Source: Thermoclostridium sp. (GTDB lineage Bacteria; Bacillota; Clostridia; DSM-8532). Taken from it: DNA of 48,171 nucleotides. A program made the translations under genes and the position numbers. The first letter of the stretch is position 1. Each line of letters opens with the position of its first letter. The notes under the pieces were generated by a model that saw only the letters and a program-made list of their open reading frames with translations, made no database searches and was not told the DNA's origin. Positions 1-10,700 of the stretch are shown piece by piece. The DNA is taken from positions 1 to 48,171 of the forward strand of contig JAGOJH010000012.1 of assembly GCA_017995215.1 (NCBI GenBank), given 5' to 3'.

Positions 1-122
1 TTTATAGCTTTTGTTTTGGGTAGCTGTACCAAGAGATGAAACAAACAAATAATAAACGGCTGAGCCAAAAATCATTACGAAAGCTGTGAATCAATGATCC
101 TGCGGAAAAAGGAGTAAGCGAA

Positions 123-2018
123 ATGCTGCTAAAGATCACAAACGGTTGTGTGGCTTTTGGAACAACGGTGATATTGTCGGGAATAGAGTTTGAAGTGAAC
201 AAAGGTGAGAAGATTGCTTTGATTGGCAGGAACGGTTCCGGTAAAACAACGCTTCTAAAGCTGATAGTTGGCGAATACGAGCTTACTAAACTCGATAATG
301 GTGAACAATCCTCTATCATCAAACCAGGGAATGTTGACATTGGCTACCTGAAGCAGGTTACGTTCGAAGATGAAACCATCACCCTTGAACAAGAGGTGAA
401 AAAGGCTTATCAAACAATTCTGGATATTGAAAACAGTATGGAAAGGCTTCTGAAAGAAATAGAGAGCAACCCAAATGGGGAAGCATTAACGAAGTATTCT
501 TTGATGCAGGACAGGTTTCGGCTGTTGGATGGCTACAGTTACAAAAAGGAATACGAAACCGCGATCCGGCAGTTTGGTTTTTCCGACGAAGAAAAAACAA
601 AACCGCTTTCGGACTTTTCCGGGGGGCAGCGCACCAAAATTGCCTTTATGCGCCTGCTGCTCAGCAAGCCTGATATTTTACTGCTGGACGAGCCTACCAA
701 CCATCTGGATATCAACGCCATTGAGTGGCTGGAGGAGTACCTGAAGAGCTACAAAAACGCCGTTGTGATCGTATCACATGACAGGGAGTTTCTGGATAAG
801 ATAGTTAACTTTGTTTATGAAATTGAACGTTGCAGGATCACAAAATACACCGGAAATTATTCCGCCTTTGCAGTGAAAAAGCGAATAGATTGGGAAACGC
901 AGCAGAAGGAATACATTGAACAGCAAAAAGAAATTGCTCATTTAAGCGGGCTTGTGGAGCGTTTTCGCTATAAGGCCACAAAAGCTGCAATGGCCCAATC
1001 CAAGCTGAAGCAAATTGATCGGATGGATAAAATAGAAGCACCGGAACTGGCAGATACAAGAACCTTCCACGTGAATTTTGAACCCGAATACCAAAGCGTT
1101 AAGCTGGTGCTCTCCGCGAAGGGTTTGGAGATAGGCTATGATAAGCTGCTCTCAACCATTACACTGGATATCTGGCGTGGAGAAAAAATCGGAATTATCG
1201 GTGGAAACGGTCTTGGGAAATCTACCTTCCTGAAAACCATTGTTCATAAACTGCCTAAGCTCGGCGGTTCCTTCACCATCGGTGAAAAAGTGAATATGGG
1301 CTATTTTGACCAGCAGATGGCACAGTATAAAAGTGATAAAAATGTATTGGACGAGTATTGGGATGAGTTTCCAAAGCTGACGCACACCGAGGTGCGAAGC
1401 GCTCTGGGTGCGTTTCTATTTACCGGGGAGGATGTGTTTAAGCCGGTCAATGCCTTGTCGGGCGGGGAAAAGGTACGCCTTGAGCTATGTAAGATATTCC
1501 AGCGAAAGCCCAATTTCTTAATCCTGGATGAACCAACGAACCACATGGATATCATCGGGAAGGAAACCCTGGAGAAAATGCTGAAGGGTTATACGGGAAC
1601 ACTTCTATTTGTCTCCCACGACCGGTATTTTATCAAGCAGGTGGCCACGTCCGTGCTTGTGTTTGATGAGGATAAGGTCCAGCTTTATCCTCACGGCTAC
1701 GAGTATTACCTTGAGCAGGTCGCGAAGAAAATAACCGAGCAAAAGAACCAGGATGTTAAAGAAGTAAAGGATAAGAAGAGCTATACCACTCCTGCAAAGG
1801 AAAAAGCCAGACGGGAGGCAAAACTAAAAAAGCTTGAAACCAACCTGGCACAATGCGATGAGACAATATCCAGGCTTCAGGCAGAGCTCGCATCGGATGA
1901 GGTGGTTTCAGACTACCTCCGATTGACCGAACTGCAGAAAGAATTATCGGAACAGGAAGAACTGCACCTGAGTTACCTGGAGGAATGGGACAACCTGATG
2001 GACGAAGATTTAGACTAA
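123..2018 (+). CDS. ABC-F family ATPase (YdiF-like)
   Basis: Cytosolic ATPase with two fused ABC domains and no membrane segment. ABC-F proteins act on the ribosome as translation factors or antibiotic-protection factors. First domain: Walker A GRNGSGKT (residues 35-42), signature FSGGQ (about 164-168), Walker B LLLDEPTNHLD (about 187). The two domains are joined by a charged linker. Second domain: GGNGLGKS (about 360), LSGGE (about 446), LILDEPTNHMD (about 468). A Lys/Glu-rich coiled coil fills roughly residues 545-631, the C-terminal extension seen in YdiF/Uup types, so a general translation factor is as likely as a resistance determinant. The start is supported by GGAG ending 9 bases before ATG. 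The gene stands alone and a terminator follows. Family is sure, subfamily is not. Confidence 0.9.
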   Translation: MLLKITNGCVAFGTTVILSGIEFEVNKGEKIALIGRNGSGKTTLLKLIVGEYELTKLDNGEQSSIIKPGNVDIGYLKQVTFEDETITLEQEVKKAYQTILDIENSMERLLKEIESNPNGEALTKYSLMQDRFRLLDGYSYKKEYETAIRQFGFSDEEKTKPLSDFSGGQRTKIAFMRLLLSKPDILLLDEPTNHLDINAIEWLEEYLKSYKNAVVIVSHDREFLDKIVNFVYEIERCRITKYTGNYSAFAVKKRIDWETQQKEYIEQQKEIAHLSGLVERFRYKATKAAMAQSKLKQIDRMDKIEAPELADTRTFHVNFEPEYQSVKLVLSAKGLEIGYDKLLSTITLDIWRGEKIGIIGGNGLGKSTFLKTIVHKLPKLGGSFTIGEKVNMGYFDQQMAQYKSDKNVLDEYWDEFPKLTHTEVRSALGAFLFTGEDVFKPVNALSGGEKVRLELCKIFQRKPNFLILDEPTNHMDIIGKETLEKMLKGYTGTLLFVSHDRYFIKQVATSVLVFDEDKVQLYPHGYEYYLEQVAKKITEQKNQDVKEVKDKKSYTTPAKEKARREAKLKKLETNLAQCDETISRLQAELASDEVVSDYLRLTELQKELSEQEELHLSYLEEWDNLMDEDLD

Positions 2019-2170
2019 GTCAGCGAACGGCAAATACCACTATATGCATTAAACAAAGGTATCGAGTTGTTAATCAGATTATTGGCAACCAAGTGTTTTT
2101 GGATGATATACAAAATCCTCGGCAAGATGACGAAAAGAACAGCATTTAACAAATCATGACGAAAGATGTT

Positions 2171-2208
2171 GAGAGGCGCTTCCCTTATGAGATAACGCCT
2201 CTCTTTTG
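2171..2208 (+). terminator. Rho-independent terminator after the ABC-F gene
   Basis: Perfect 8-bp stem GAGAGGCG (2171-2178) with CGCCTCTC (2196-2203), followed by TTTT. It lies between convergent genes and ends the ABC-F transcript. The rest of 2019-2293 shows no gene. Confidence 0.75.
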
Positions 2209-2293
2209 TATTTTCGTACATGCTTATGGCATGGTTAAACCAGCTTCCACCTTTTACAGGCATTTTCCTTAAATCGTTGTTGGATGGTTGGAA

Positions 2294-3010
2294 TCATTCC
2301 AAATCCAACGGGGTTATCACAATCAGGTTTTTATGCAGCTGCAGGATGGAAGCCGGTACAGCTGGCGTTACCGGGCCGAAAAGTGCCTTCTTCATAATCG
2401 CTATCTTGTCATCTCCGCTGGCAATCAGCAGAACCTTTTTAGCCTGCATAATCGCTCTAATGCCCATGGTCAAGGCCTTCTTCGGAACTTCGTCACGGTC
2501 TGCAAAAAACCTTGCGTTCGCATTGATGGTGCTTTCACCCAAAGTGACACAATGAGTATCAAGCACAAACTCATCAGCGGGTTCATTAAAGCCGATATGA
2601 CCGTTATGGCCAATGCCCAGAAGCTGCAGATCAATGCCGCCGGCCTGCTCAATCAAGCTGTCGTAACGCTTGCATTCAGCATCGATATTGGCTGCCTTGC
2701 CGTTTGGAACACTTGTATTGGTTATATTTATATTTACCTTTGAGAAAAGGTGCTCATTCATAAAATAGCGATAGCTTTGATCATGACTGGAATCAAGACC
2801 GTAGTATTCGTCCAGGTTAATGCTTGAAACCCTTGAGAAATCGACATCGCCGTTTTTACACATTTCAATCAACCTGTCATAGGTGCCAATGGGCGTAGAA
2901 CCAGTGGCCAGCCCTAGCACGGCCTCAGGCTTCAGAACGATCTGCGCAGCAATTACATTTGCTGCTTGCCTGCTCATCTGTTCATAGTTTTTTACTTTAA
3001 CAATTCTCAT
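2294..3010 (-). CDS. nagB: Glucosamine-6-phosphate deaminase
   Basis: Converts glucosamine 6-phosphate to fructose 6-phosphate and ammonia in amino-sugar catabolism and cell-wall turnover. Family hallmarks are present: the phosphate-binding GLATGSTP near residue 34, the active-site NLDEYYGLD near 66-74, and GIGHNGHIGFNEP near 132-144, which carries the catalytic His/Glu. At 238 residues it has the normal length of bacterial NagB. An in-frame GTG lies 9 bases upstream (3019), but AAAGGTG is better spaced for the ATG at 3010. No nagA or sugar transporter is adjacent, so it is a single-gene unit. A perfect palindrome about 50 bases upstream is a likely operator. Confidence 0.93.
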   Translation of the reverse strand: MRIVKVKNYEQMSRQAANVIAAQIVLKPEAVLGLATGSTPIGTYDRLIEMCKNGDVDFSRVSSINLDEYYGLDSSHDQSYRYFMNEHLFSKVNINITNTSVPNGKAANIDAECKRYDSLIEQAGGIDLQLLGIGHNGHIGFNEPADEFVLDTHCVTLGESTINANARFFADRDEVPKKALTMGIRAIMQAKKVLLIASGDDKIAIMKKALFGPVTPAVPASILQLHKNLIVITPLDLE

Positions 3011-3061
3011 TAACTTCACACCTTTCTATATATCCTGTCTGGTAAACTGCATTTGTCAAGG

Positions 3062-3079
3062 TTGGCAATATTTTGCCAA
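3062..3079. promoter_or_regulatory. Perfect palindrome upstream of nagB
   Basis: TTGGCAA and TTGCCAA form 7-bp arms around a 4-base centre, about 52 bases before the nagB start. The size and symmetry fit an operator for a dimeric repressor. It differs from the known NagR and Mlc boxes I recall, so the regulator is unknown. Confidence 0.45.
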
Positions 3080-3358
3080 AAAATTCTTGAATAAGAAATA
3101 AAGGTTAAACATCCTGCTTATTATACCACGCTCTTTTATGAAAAAAAAGCCCAATATTCAAAAAAATTTAAATCCTGCGTGATGCGGGTATAATCGGTCA
3201 GAGGCACAAAACAGGCTTGTTACAAGATGCTTCTGAATATAGCGAAATGTGTAAAATTCATTCTGCCAGGAGTGGGTAAAGTGGCACAATGAAAATATAT
3301 TGCCCGAAAGAAAACAGTATTGTAGAATGAGGACAAGTAATGCTATAACGAGGTCTTT

Positions 3359-3696
3359 ATGAACATTCAAATCTTCGGGACCACAAAATGCTTTGATACC
3401 AAAAAAACCGAGAGGTTTTTCAAGGAGCGGAACATACAATATCAATACGTTGATTTGCCCCGGTATGGGTTGAGCAAGGGCGAATTCGAAAGCGTAAAAA
3501 ACGCAGTCGGGTTAAAGGCGCTAATCAATACAAACTCAAAGGCCTACAAAACGCTCAACATGCAGCAGCTTGCACAGGAAGCGTAGCAGCAGAGGTTCTT
3601 TTCAAAAACCCTGCTTTGTATAAAACCCCTGTTGTACGCAACGGAAAGAAGGCAACAGTGGGGTATCAGCCAGAGGTTTGGAAAGAATGGGATTAA
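3359..3696 (+). pseudogene. ArsC/Spx-family reductase-like gene with a one-base frameshift
   Basis: The first 75 codons read MNIQIFGTTKCFDTKKTERF and onward, the N-terminus of the short ArsC/Spx thioredoxin-fold family. The frame has a single Cys (C11) and a following KTERFF helix. It hits TAG at 3584-3586, but reading shifted by one base from about 3583 restores the family C-terminus: LYKTPVVRNGKKATVGYQPE, then VWKEWD and TAA at 3694-3696. Total length (338) is one base short of 113 codons, so a single-base loss near 3580 explains it. The intact product would be about 112 residues. It may be a true pseudogene or a sequencing error; the C-terminal part looks undegraded, which favours a recent event or an error. 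Confidence 0.8.
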
Positions 3697-3714
3697 TGGG
3701 TAAAACTACAAAAC

Positions 3715-4377
3715 TTATGATAGAATTTTTTCCAGGTCGGCCAGATCCTTTTCAAGCTTTGGGTCGGTGAACTTACTTTTTGCCTGATCCAGCATTTGTT
3801 TCGCCTGTTCCTTTTCACCGGTGGCGATAAGATAATAAATATTGTTTACCGCAATGCTTCCACCCAGACCTGGATGATTTTCGAATTTCCTGAACAATTC
3901 ACGATTGGCATTAAAAACAGCAATACCCGAAGTATTTTCTCCCAGAAGGAAGTGGAAGTAACATAAATTGTGGTTATAAATCACCTTGTTAATTCCCTTC
4001 ATTTGATTCTCGGGGATTTGAAGAAGTATTTCCTTTGCCAGCCGATAATCACCTTTTTCAGCGTGCCCGACACAGATATTCATGGATATCAGGTTCCGGT
4101 TCAATGGGGCCCTGACGGTTTGAAGCAGTTTTTCATTTTCGGCAATAAACCTGTCAGGATCCTTTTCTTTATGAAGGATATGCGTTAACCCAGCTAATTT
4201 TTTGAAAAAAAGCAACTGCCAGATAAAGTTCACTACAAAAATAGCTAGGAAGCTGATTAAAATAAAGGTTAGGTAAAAAGAAATAAACCTTTCATCCGGA
4301 ATGTGCAGTAACCTTCGCAGGATGAGGGCAAAAATTCCAAGCCCGGCTCCCAAAAAAATTGGCCAATACTTTTTCAT
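3715..4377 (-). CDS. Membrane-anchored TPR-like protein of unknown function
   Basis: 220 residues. Two hydrophobic segments (about 5-22 and 32-56) make an N-terminal membrane hairpin. The rest is a soluble helical region with TPR-like helix pairs (ENEKLLQTV, AEKGDYRLAKEILLQIP, ATGEKEQAKQMLDQAKSKF), typical of bacterial anchored TPR proteins that scaffold other proteins. No catalytic motif was seen. It is a single gene convergent with the broken ArsC-like gene. Unrecognised beyond this architecture. Confidence 0.7.
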   Translation of the reverse strand: MKKYWPIFLGAGLGIFALILRRLLHIPDERFISFYLTFILISFLAIFVVNFIWQLLFFKKLAGLTHILHKEKDPDRFIAENEKLLQTVRAPLNRNLISMNICVGHAEKGDYRLAKEILLQIPENQMKGINKVIYNHNLCYFHFLLGENTSGIAVFNANRELFRKFENHPGLGGSIAVNNIYYLIATGEKEQAKQMLDQAKSKFTDPKLEKDLADLEKILS

Positions 4378-4518
4378 CAGTACACCTCTTAAAAATGTTT
4401 ATTAAGGATTATTGCTCACCAGTTATTTGTTTTTATTATGCTTATCATATCATGTATCAGGAAACATGAAAACAAGTATCTCGAAAAAATTGGGCATAAC
4501 AGGAAGTTAATTGCATAT

Positions 4519-4728
4519 CTCCCGCCCCGACATAGCGAAGCTAAAGCTCTGTTGTTGCGGCTTGTCGCAAGCCTTGCTTGCTGCTCGCCCATGCATCCTG
4601 GGCTGGTCGTTCCGCTTCGCTGCACTGCTCGCCCATGCATCCTGGGCTGGTCGTTCCGCTTCGCTGCACTGCTCGCCCATGCATCCTGGTTGTGTCGCGA
4701 TTGCAAGCATTCACTTCCATTGTTATAA
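4519..4728. repeat. Mosaic dispersed repeat, copy 1, with 44-bp tandem units
   Basis: The element begins CTCCCGCCCCGACATA and ends TTGTTATAA; the same boundary words enclose a second copy at 35494-35659. Inside are two identical 44-bp units (4582-4625 and 4626-4669) beginning TGCTCGCCCATGCATCCTGG, and a third partial unit from 4670. The end module TGCGATTGCAAGCA-like (about 4696-4709) is shared with copy 2. Open frames on both strands here are by-products of the repetition. The remaining bases of 4378-4804 hold no gene. Confidence 0.8.
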
Positions 4729-4804
4729 TGAAAGAAAGTGTTGTACAGGATCAACTTTATCTTTCATTGCCACAATTCGTGATTTATAACCAGGAGGAGG
4801 CAAA

Positions 4805-5812
4805 ATGCAGGAAAACAAAGAATTTAAAACCAGTACAATCGAAGCTCCCAAGCTGGCAGAAGCGGGGTTACTCTATTCGATTGTTGCTTTTTTACTGCTG
4901 ACGGCAGGTGCATACTTTCAAGGAAGGAACTTCATTTCAGGAATTCTTATCACAGAATTTATTATTATTCTTTTACCCCCTTTAATATTGCTAAAGCTCA
5001 AGAAGTATGACATTCCCGGTGTCTTAAGGTTGAAGCGTGTCAGTTTGATGAACCTTTTCATCATATTTTTTATGATGCTTTTTTCCTTGTGGATTGTCAC
5101 AATTCTGAACCTGTTCAATCTCTGGCTCATTAGAGCAATCTTTGGCAGGGTGAGCATGTCACCTCTGCCGCTTACCGAAACTTCCATGCTGGTGAATATT
5201 CTGTTGATTGGAGGTTCAGCCGGGATCTGCGAAGAGGTCATGTTCAGAGGCTTTATCCAAAGAAGCCTTGAAAGGGTGGGTGTTTTCTGGTCCATCCTGA
5301 TCACAGGCTTCATTTTTGGTCTTTTCCATATGGATTTCCAAAAGCTTTTAGGGACCTTTCTGCTCGGGGTGCTGATAGGTTTCATTGTATACCGTACAAA
5401 TTCATTGTTTGCGGGAATGTTCGCCCATTTTACGAACAACTCGCTGGCGGTTATCATCAGCTCATTGGCCGGCAAAATACCGCAGGCTAACCAGGTTCAG
5501 ACCGGTGAAACGCTGAACGATATGTTCACAATGCTCGAGAGCATGCCGCCTGCTACGCTGATCAGTGTGATTGTGGTATATGTGGGAAGTGCATTGTTCT
5601 GTGCAGCAGCCCTTGCTGGACTGATATGGGCATTTGTAACGAATACCGCGTCCACCCGCGAAGCTGCTCCACGTTCGAAGACAGAGAAAAAAGCGATACC
5701 TGTGCTGGCATTCCTGCCAGGTCTGGCAGCGATAGCTTTTATTTATGTTATAACAGCCCTGGGGCTTAGCGGAGTGAGGTTTGATTTTCTCAGAACACTA
5801 TTCGGGGGCTAG
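4805..5812 (+). CDS. CPBP family intramembrane glutamic protease
   Basis: Polytopic membrane protein of the CPBP/Abi (Rce1-like) family, which cleave membrane-embedded or prenylated substrates; in Firmicutes often linked to bacteriocin immunity or regulated proteolysis. The three family motifs are visible: EEVMFRG with the catalytic Glu pair (about 143-149), FGLFHM (about 172-177) and HFTNNS (about 208-213). About eight hydrophobic segments are present, and residues 280-295 form a charged loop. A GGAGGAGG box precedes the ATG. No bacteriocin gene is adjacent, so the substrate is unknown. Confidence 0.88.
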   Translation: MQENKEFKTSTIEAPKLAEAGLLYSIVAFLLLTAGAYFQGRNFISGILITEFIIILLPPLILLKLKKYDIPGVLRLKRVSLMNLFIIFFMMLFSLWIVTILNLFNLWLIRAIFGRVSMSPLPLTETSMLVNILLIGGSAGICEEVMFRGFIQRSLERVGVFWSILITGFIFGLFHMDFQKLLGTFLLGVLIGFIVYRTNSLFAGMFAHFTNNSLAVIISSLAGKIPQANQVQTGETLNDMFTMLESMPPATLISVIVVYVGSALFCAAALAGLIWAFVTNTASTREAAPRSKTEKKAIPVLAFLPGLAAIAFIYVITALGLSGVRFDFLRTLFGG

Positions 5813-5915
5813 GCGGGCGGCAGGTGTAGCATGGGAAAATACCCCATGTTGCCTGCGACTGTCTATCGGCAGATGCATCTATGTTTCAGCGATGGAAAGG
5901 GTGAAAGGGTAGTTT

Positions 5916-7466
5916 ATGAAAACCATGAAGAGCAAGCAATTATTCATTATTAGCATCATTGTTGTCGCTATCTTCTTAGTTGGTGGTTTAGGGGTTGTGA
6001 TACGTCTGTTCACTCAAAGAACAAAACCCACGCAGGCAACTGTGCAAAACAGTCCAACGCCTTCAAAGGCCTTGAATGCGGCAACAACTCAGGCTCCAGG
6101 TGAACCGATTCAGAGCCCGGTTCATGATGGACAGGAACAGGGGCAGCAGGAACCTATGCAGACGCAGCCCTCCGAAAGTCCAATACCAACCAATCTGCCA
6201 GAGGCAACCCCTGAGGCTTCACCCTTAGCACAGCCGGATCAGGGCATTATCAGCCCGGAACAGGAGGCGGCAGGGTTAGAGCAAGGGGTAGCAGGGCTGG
6301 AACAGGGGGTGGAAAACCCGGACCAGCAGGCAACCGAACCAACACCTGCTGCAGCTGCCTCTATTCAATTGATATCTCGTGAGGAAGCAGGCCTGGATAC
6401 CATTCCAAAGCTTAATTTTGAAAGCTTTGCTTTGAACAAGCGAATTCGTGAACTTTTGCTTGAAGGTGTCTCCTACACGAATGAGGACATGAAAAGTGGA
6501 ATTGAATCTCCATATCTGATTACTGACAGGTTTCAGGAACCGATTATTGAAGATATAACCATAGGGACAAGCATTGAAGAGGTTATTCGGGTTCTGGGGG
6601 AACCAAGCTTTCAGGAAAGAAATATGACGGTTTATAAAACAGAGGATTATTACATTGGTTTTTATGGTGCTGAAACCGTTGAACTGGCGAATTTCCTGCC
6701 TGTCCCACAGCCTTGTGGTGAAGATATTCTGAAAACCATTCTTACGGCACTAAGTATTGATGCAACTCCGCTGACAGAATTGCTTGACAACAAAGATATC
6801 GCTGGTTTTTTTGAAGAAAATGGTTCTATTCATGGCGGCGGGTTTTATGTTTCATCTTCCCGTGGCGTAAAGGCCGAATCCTTTGATTATGAAACGATTG
6901 AAATCTATAACAACTTTGAGGGTTTACTGTATCAGGTCTCTGATGGTGCAGCGTTCATCCCGGCATACACCAATATCGATTCAAATCTGGACAGCTTATA
7001 TGCGGGCTTTTTAAGCTATACCACCAATGATGACTTTATGAAAGAAGGAAAATTATCTCCTTCAGGAAAGTATATTGCAAAATATGAGTGGATCACAAGC
7101 ATGCATCATTATTTCACGATACGAACCACAGATCATTCTGCTCCGGATTACCAAATAGGAGCGGTTGCCAATCATTATGAATGGCTGAACGATGACTATA
7201 TTGTTTATACAGCCATGTTTACCTCACTTCCGGCGATTATCCGGGTGACGGAAGATATGGAAGGCAGCGAAAACATCCTTCTGATGGACGGTATTGACCA
7301 GATGGATTATTTTTATCACTATGGCGACTATGATTTTACGATTGATGAAATAACCACAGAAACCATCCGTTTTAAAGACAACAAGAAAGCTGAAACAGAT
7401 GAAGGAACCTATTGGGAAGTCCGGTACATCATTGATGATACTGGAAGGTTTCAGGTTGTGAAGTAA
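5916..7466 (+). CDS. Membrane-anchored protein with a P/Q/E-rich linker, unknown function
   Basis: 516 residues. One N-terminal transmembrane helix (about 8-30) is followed by a low-complexity Pro/Gln/Glu/Thr linker to about residue 148, which includes near-duplicates (GLEQGVAGLEQGVENP). From about 150 a folded extracellular domain begins. The stretch near 205-255 (ITIGTSIEEVIRVLGEPSF then YYIGFYG) resembles the helix-strand layout of SmpA/OmlA-like or DUF4309-like folds; this is a weak resemblance. The later part has repeated aromatic beta strands. It lies about 100 bases after the CPBP gene on the same strand and may share its transcript. Confidence 0.65.
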   Translation: MKTMKSKQLFIISIIVVAIFLVGGLGVVIRLFTQRTKPTQATVQNSPTPSKALNAATTQAPGEPIQSPVHDGQEQGQQEPMQTQPSESPIPTNLPEATPEASPLAQPDQGIISPEQEAAGLEQGVAGLEQGVENPDQQATEPTPAAAASIQLISREEAGLDTIPKLNFESFALNKRIRELLLEGVSYTNEDMKSGIESPYLITDRFQEPIIEDITIGTSIEEVIRVLGEPSFQERNMTVYKTEDYYIGFYGAETVELANFLPVPQPCGEDILKTILTALSIDATPLTELLDNKDIAGFFEENGSIHGGGFYVSSSRGVKAESFDYETIEIYNNFEGLLYQVSDGAAFIPAYTNIDSNLDSLYAGFLSYTTNDDFMKEGKLSPSGKYIAKYEWITSMHHYFTIRTTDHSAPDYQIGAVANHYEWLNDDYIVYTAMFTSLPAIIRVTEDMEGSENILLMDGIDQMDYFYHYGDYDFTIDEITTETIRFKDNKKAETDEGTYWEVRYIIDDTGRFQVVK

Positions 7467-7549
7467 AAATAGCCAAAACCAATATACAAAAAAACACCGA
7501 AATTATCTTCACAGAAATACAGGCAGAAGAAGGAAGGTTTTGTTAACCA

Positions 7550-7624
7550 GTACAAAAGTCACTTGTCCGGTGCAAAAATCACTCACGCAATGCAAAAATC
7601 ACGATAACTGCGTGCAAAAATCAC
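7550..7624. repeat. Four-unit array of GTGCAAAAATCAC-type repeats
   Basis: Four degenerate 13-base units start at 7550, 7570, 7590 and 7612 (spacing 20, 20, 22) and are followed by AACATA. The same arrangement in the same orientation occurs at 13117-13171. Multiple spaced short repeats of this kind resemble the transposase-binding ends of IS21-type elements, but no transposase is present. Confidence 0.7.
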
Positions 7625-7680
7625 AACATATTCCTCAAATAATAGATATAACAAAACAAGTATTAATATGCCAGAAAATG

Positions 7681-7700
7681 TGATAAGATATTACTTATCA
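7681..7700. promoter_or_regulatory. Perfect inverted repeat upstream of the surface-protein gene
   Basis: TGATAAG and CTTATCA (7-bp arms, 6-base spacer) lie 26 bases before the ATG of the SLH protein. The position, within the likely promoter or leader, fits a repressor site. The protein that binds it is unknown. Confidence 0.4.
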
Positions 7701-7726
7701 TTTCTTCAGATTGGAGAACCATAAAT

Positions 7727-10700
7727 ATGAACAAGAGGGTTTTCAGGCTTATTAGTTCTTTGTGCATTTGTATGATGGTGCTTGCATATTTACCAATTAA
7801 AGGCTTTGCCGATGCTTCGCCGTCTGCCCCTGAGAATTTACGTTTAACCCAGGTCAGTGGTGCTCAGGCTGATATAGCCTGGGACGCCCCAGCCAACCCT
7901 GTCAGTGGTTATCATGTGTATCGTGATGGCACACGAATCGGCACGACAAATAAAACGGCATATAGTGACTCTGCTGCCGAACCGGCAACAACCTACACTT
8001 ATACAGTGACAGCATATGGTACAGTGCCTGTTGAGAGTGCGCATTCCAGTGGGTTGGAGGTTATTACCGGTCAGGAATATTATGTTTCTCCATCAGGAAA
8101 TGATACGAGTGGCAATGGCTCATTCGAAAACCCCTGGAAAACAATCAATTTTGGGTTCAACATACTGGAGCCTGGTGATAAGCTGATATTACGAAGCGGT
8201 GTATATGGTCCGGAAACTTATCCCGGGTACGGTGATGTAGGTGATGGAAATGGCAACAAATGCATGGGAATACCATTGCAGAAAAAAGGTACTGCCACGA
8301 AACCTTATGTCATAGAAAACCATACGGGTGAAAGGCCTGTCCTAGATCAGGGCTATCAGGGGACCGGGTTTAACACTGCATGGGGAACTGCCTATGTAAC
8401 CATACGGGGCTTGGAAATACGCAACTGCATGTGGTGGGGGGTAGGGCAGCAAGGCAATAAAACTGCCGAAGGGGTCATTGTAGAGAATTGTTATATCCAT
8501 CATATCCGGGTTCACCGTGGAAATAATGGTGGAAGTGTGCGGCCTGATAAATGGGAGGGAGGAATCATCCGGAACAATTATTTTGCCTTTTCGCGCATGC
8601 TAAACAATGAAGGCGTTGAAGTAATGAATAACAATGCTTGTAACATTATCCTATATGATGCGGATAATTTAACCATTGCATATAATTACTTTAGTGATGC
8701 ATACAATGCGGTATACTTTAAAAGACCCAGTTCAAAAGAATCTCCTGTGGGAACGTTTTTTCATCATAATATCATCGACGGCATTGAGTGCTTTTACGGT
8801 GTTGCAGGTGCTGGAAGCCGTCCGCAGGTGAATCAGTATAATTACTGTAACCTTTATCTCAATACCGGTATCGAGTTTAAATCATATGAGACAATACCGC
8901 AAAGCGGCCCTCTGTTTGTATATAATAATATTTTCCATAATGGCTATATCCGTTTTAATCAACCAAAAGATATCTCGTTTTATAACAATATATTCTATAA
9001 ACAAACATCGAACAGGTTCTGTCCTGCAATTATGGAATATAACAATATGTCCGGTTATAGTTACAAGGTTGGTTTAACTTTATGGGATTATAATAATTAT
9101 TATCAACAAAATTATTTCTCCTTCAATTTTGATAGCAGCACTGAGCAGAGATTTAACACTTTGGATGACTGGAAATCAGCGATGCAGACTAAGTATAACT
9201 CCACGATGGAATCACATAGCAAGGCAGAGGATCCACTATTTATTGATGCTGAAAATCCGGATGTTCTAAAAAGAAGCTATGCTTTATCAGAGCAGTCCTG
9301 CGCAGCAGGCAGCGGCAAAGATGGACAGAACATGGGTGTTTATCCATCCGGGAACACAACCGGTAATGATCGCCTTGGGCCCGACTGGTCATTGCCAGAC
9401 ATTGATTTACCTGCTGCTCCGGTGGTATCAGGCATAACAAACGGCCAAACATATACCACAGACGTAAGCCCAACCTGGGCTGATGTCAAAGGAACGACCA
9501 GCAGTGCAGCCTTATCAAAAAACGGGGAAAGCGCTGTATCATATACCAAAGGCACTGCAATAACAGAAAACGGCAGCTATACATTGGTTGTAACAGCAAC
9601 AAAAACCGTAAATGAATTAACCGCTTCAACAACAGTTCACTTTATTATCAGTAAGCCACAGACACCTGTCATCAATGAACCAAACTGGCCGCTGAAAGTA
9701 TTAAGCTGGGACATTAATAAAGCATATCCCGGGGTCAATTATGAATATCGGTTAGGTATTCAGGGGGGAAAATACCCATACAGTTTCAAGCTGGTAACAG
9801 CTCCCGCGGGGATGAAAATTCACCAAAACACAGGGCTCATTACCTGGAACCCTGAAGCTGAATCGGAAAACAATTCGGTAAGCATAGAAATAACGGACCA
9901 GAATGGCAATAAAATCACACATACATATACGCTTGATGTTACCAAAAGCGATTTTTGCTTTGTAGCGCCGAATGGCAATGACAGCAACCCTGGAACGGAA
10001 GGATCGCCATGGGCAACGCTGGAACATGCCATCAAATCAGCAACCAACAGTAAGTACATATATGTAAAAGAGGGAACCTACCCAGTAAATATGGCTATAG
10101 GAAATAATGATTGCGGAAAACTTCTGGCATATCCGGAGCATGAGGCCACTCTTGTTGGAAGGTTTTCTTTAAGAGGAACCGGTGATTATATATTTCAGGG
10201 TTTCAATCTGGACACAAACAGTAACAGGTGGTTTTTCAGTGTTGATTGCGGATACCTTGCGAACCTGATTGTCCGTAAAAATGATATGTTCAATATTGAT
10301 GATGAAAGCATGGAGAATCCAGCGTTCCTGTTTTTTTGGGATAGCAGTAAAAAACCTATTCAGGGGGAAGAACATTATAAAAACATTATTGTCCAGGAAA
10401 ACATGTTTCATGATCTGCGCAACCCCAATTTCCATGGAGCAAGTGCCACACTCTATGATGTGCAGGATATGATTTATGAAGATAATATTGCTTATGATAT
10501 TGATGGCTGTGGAGTAAATGACAAGGACGACGGCTTCAGAAATACATTCCGCAACAACCGGTTTTATGCTTGCAAATATGCAATTTCATTAGCAAATCAA
10601 TATTCTCAGGGTTCTATCGATGTAAGCCATAACCTTGTATATGATTGTGATTGCGCTATACGAATCGGATCACAGCCTGGATATTTGAAAGATGTATATG

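Noticed and set aside
4416-4901. Several overlapping open frames on both strands
   Set aside because: They are translations of the tandem repeat in alternative frames; the repeat structure explains them.
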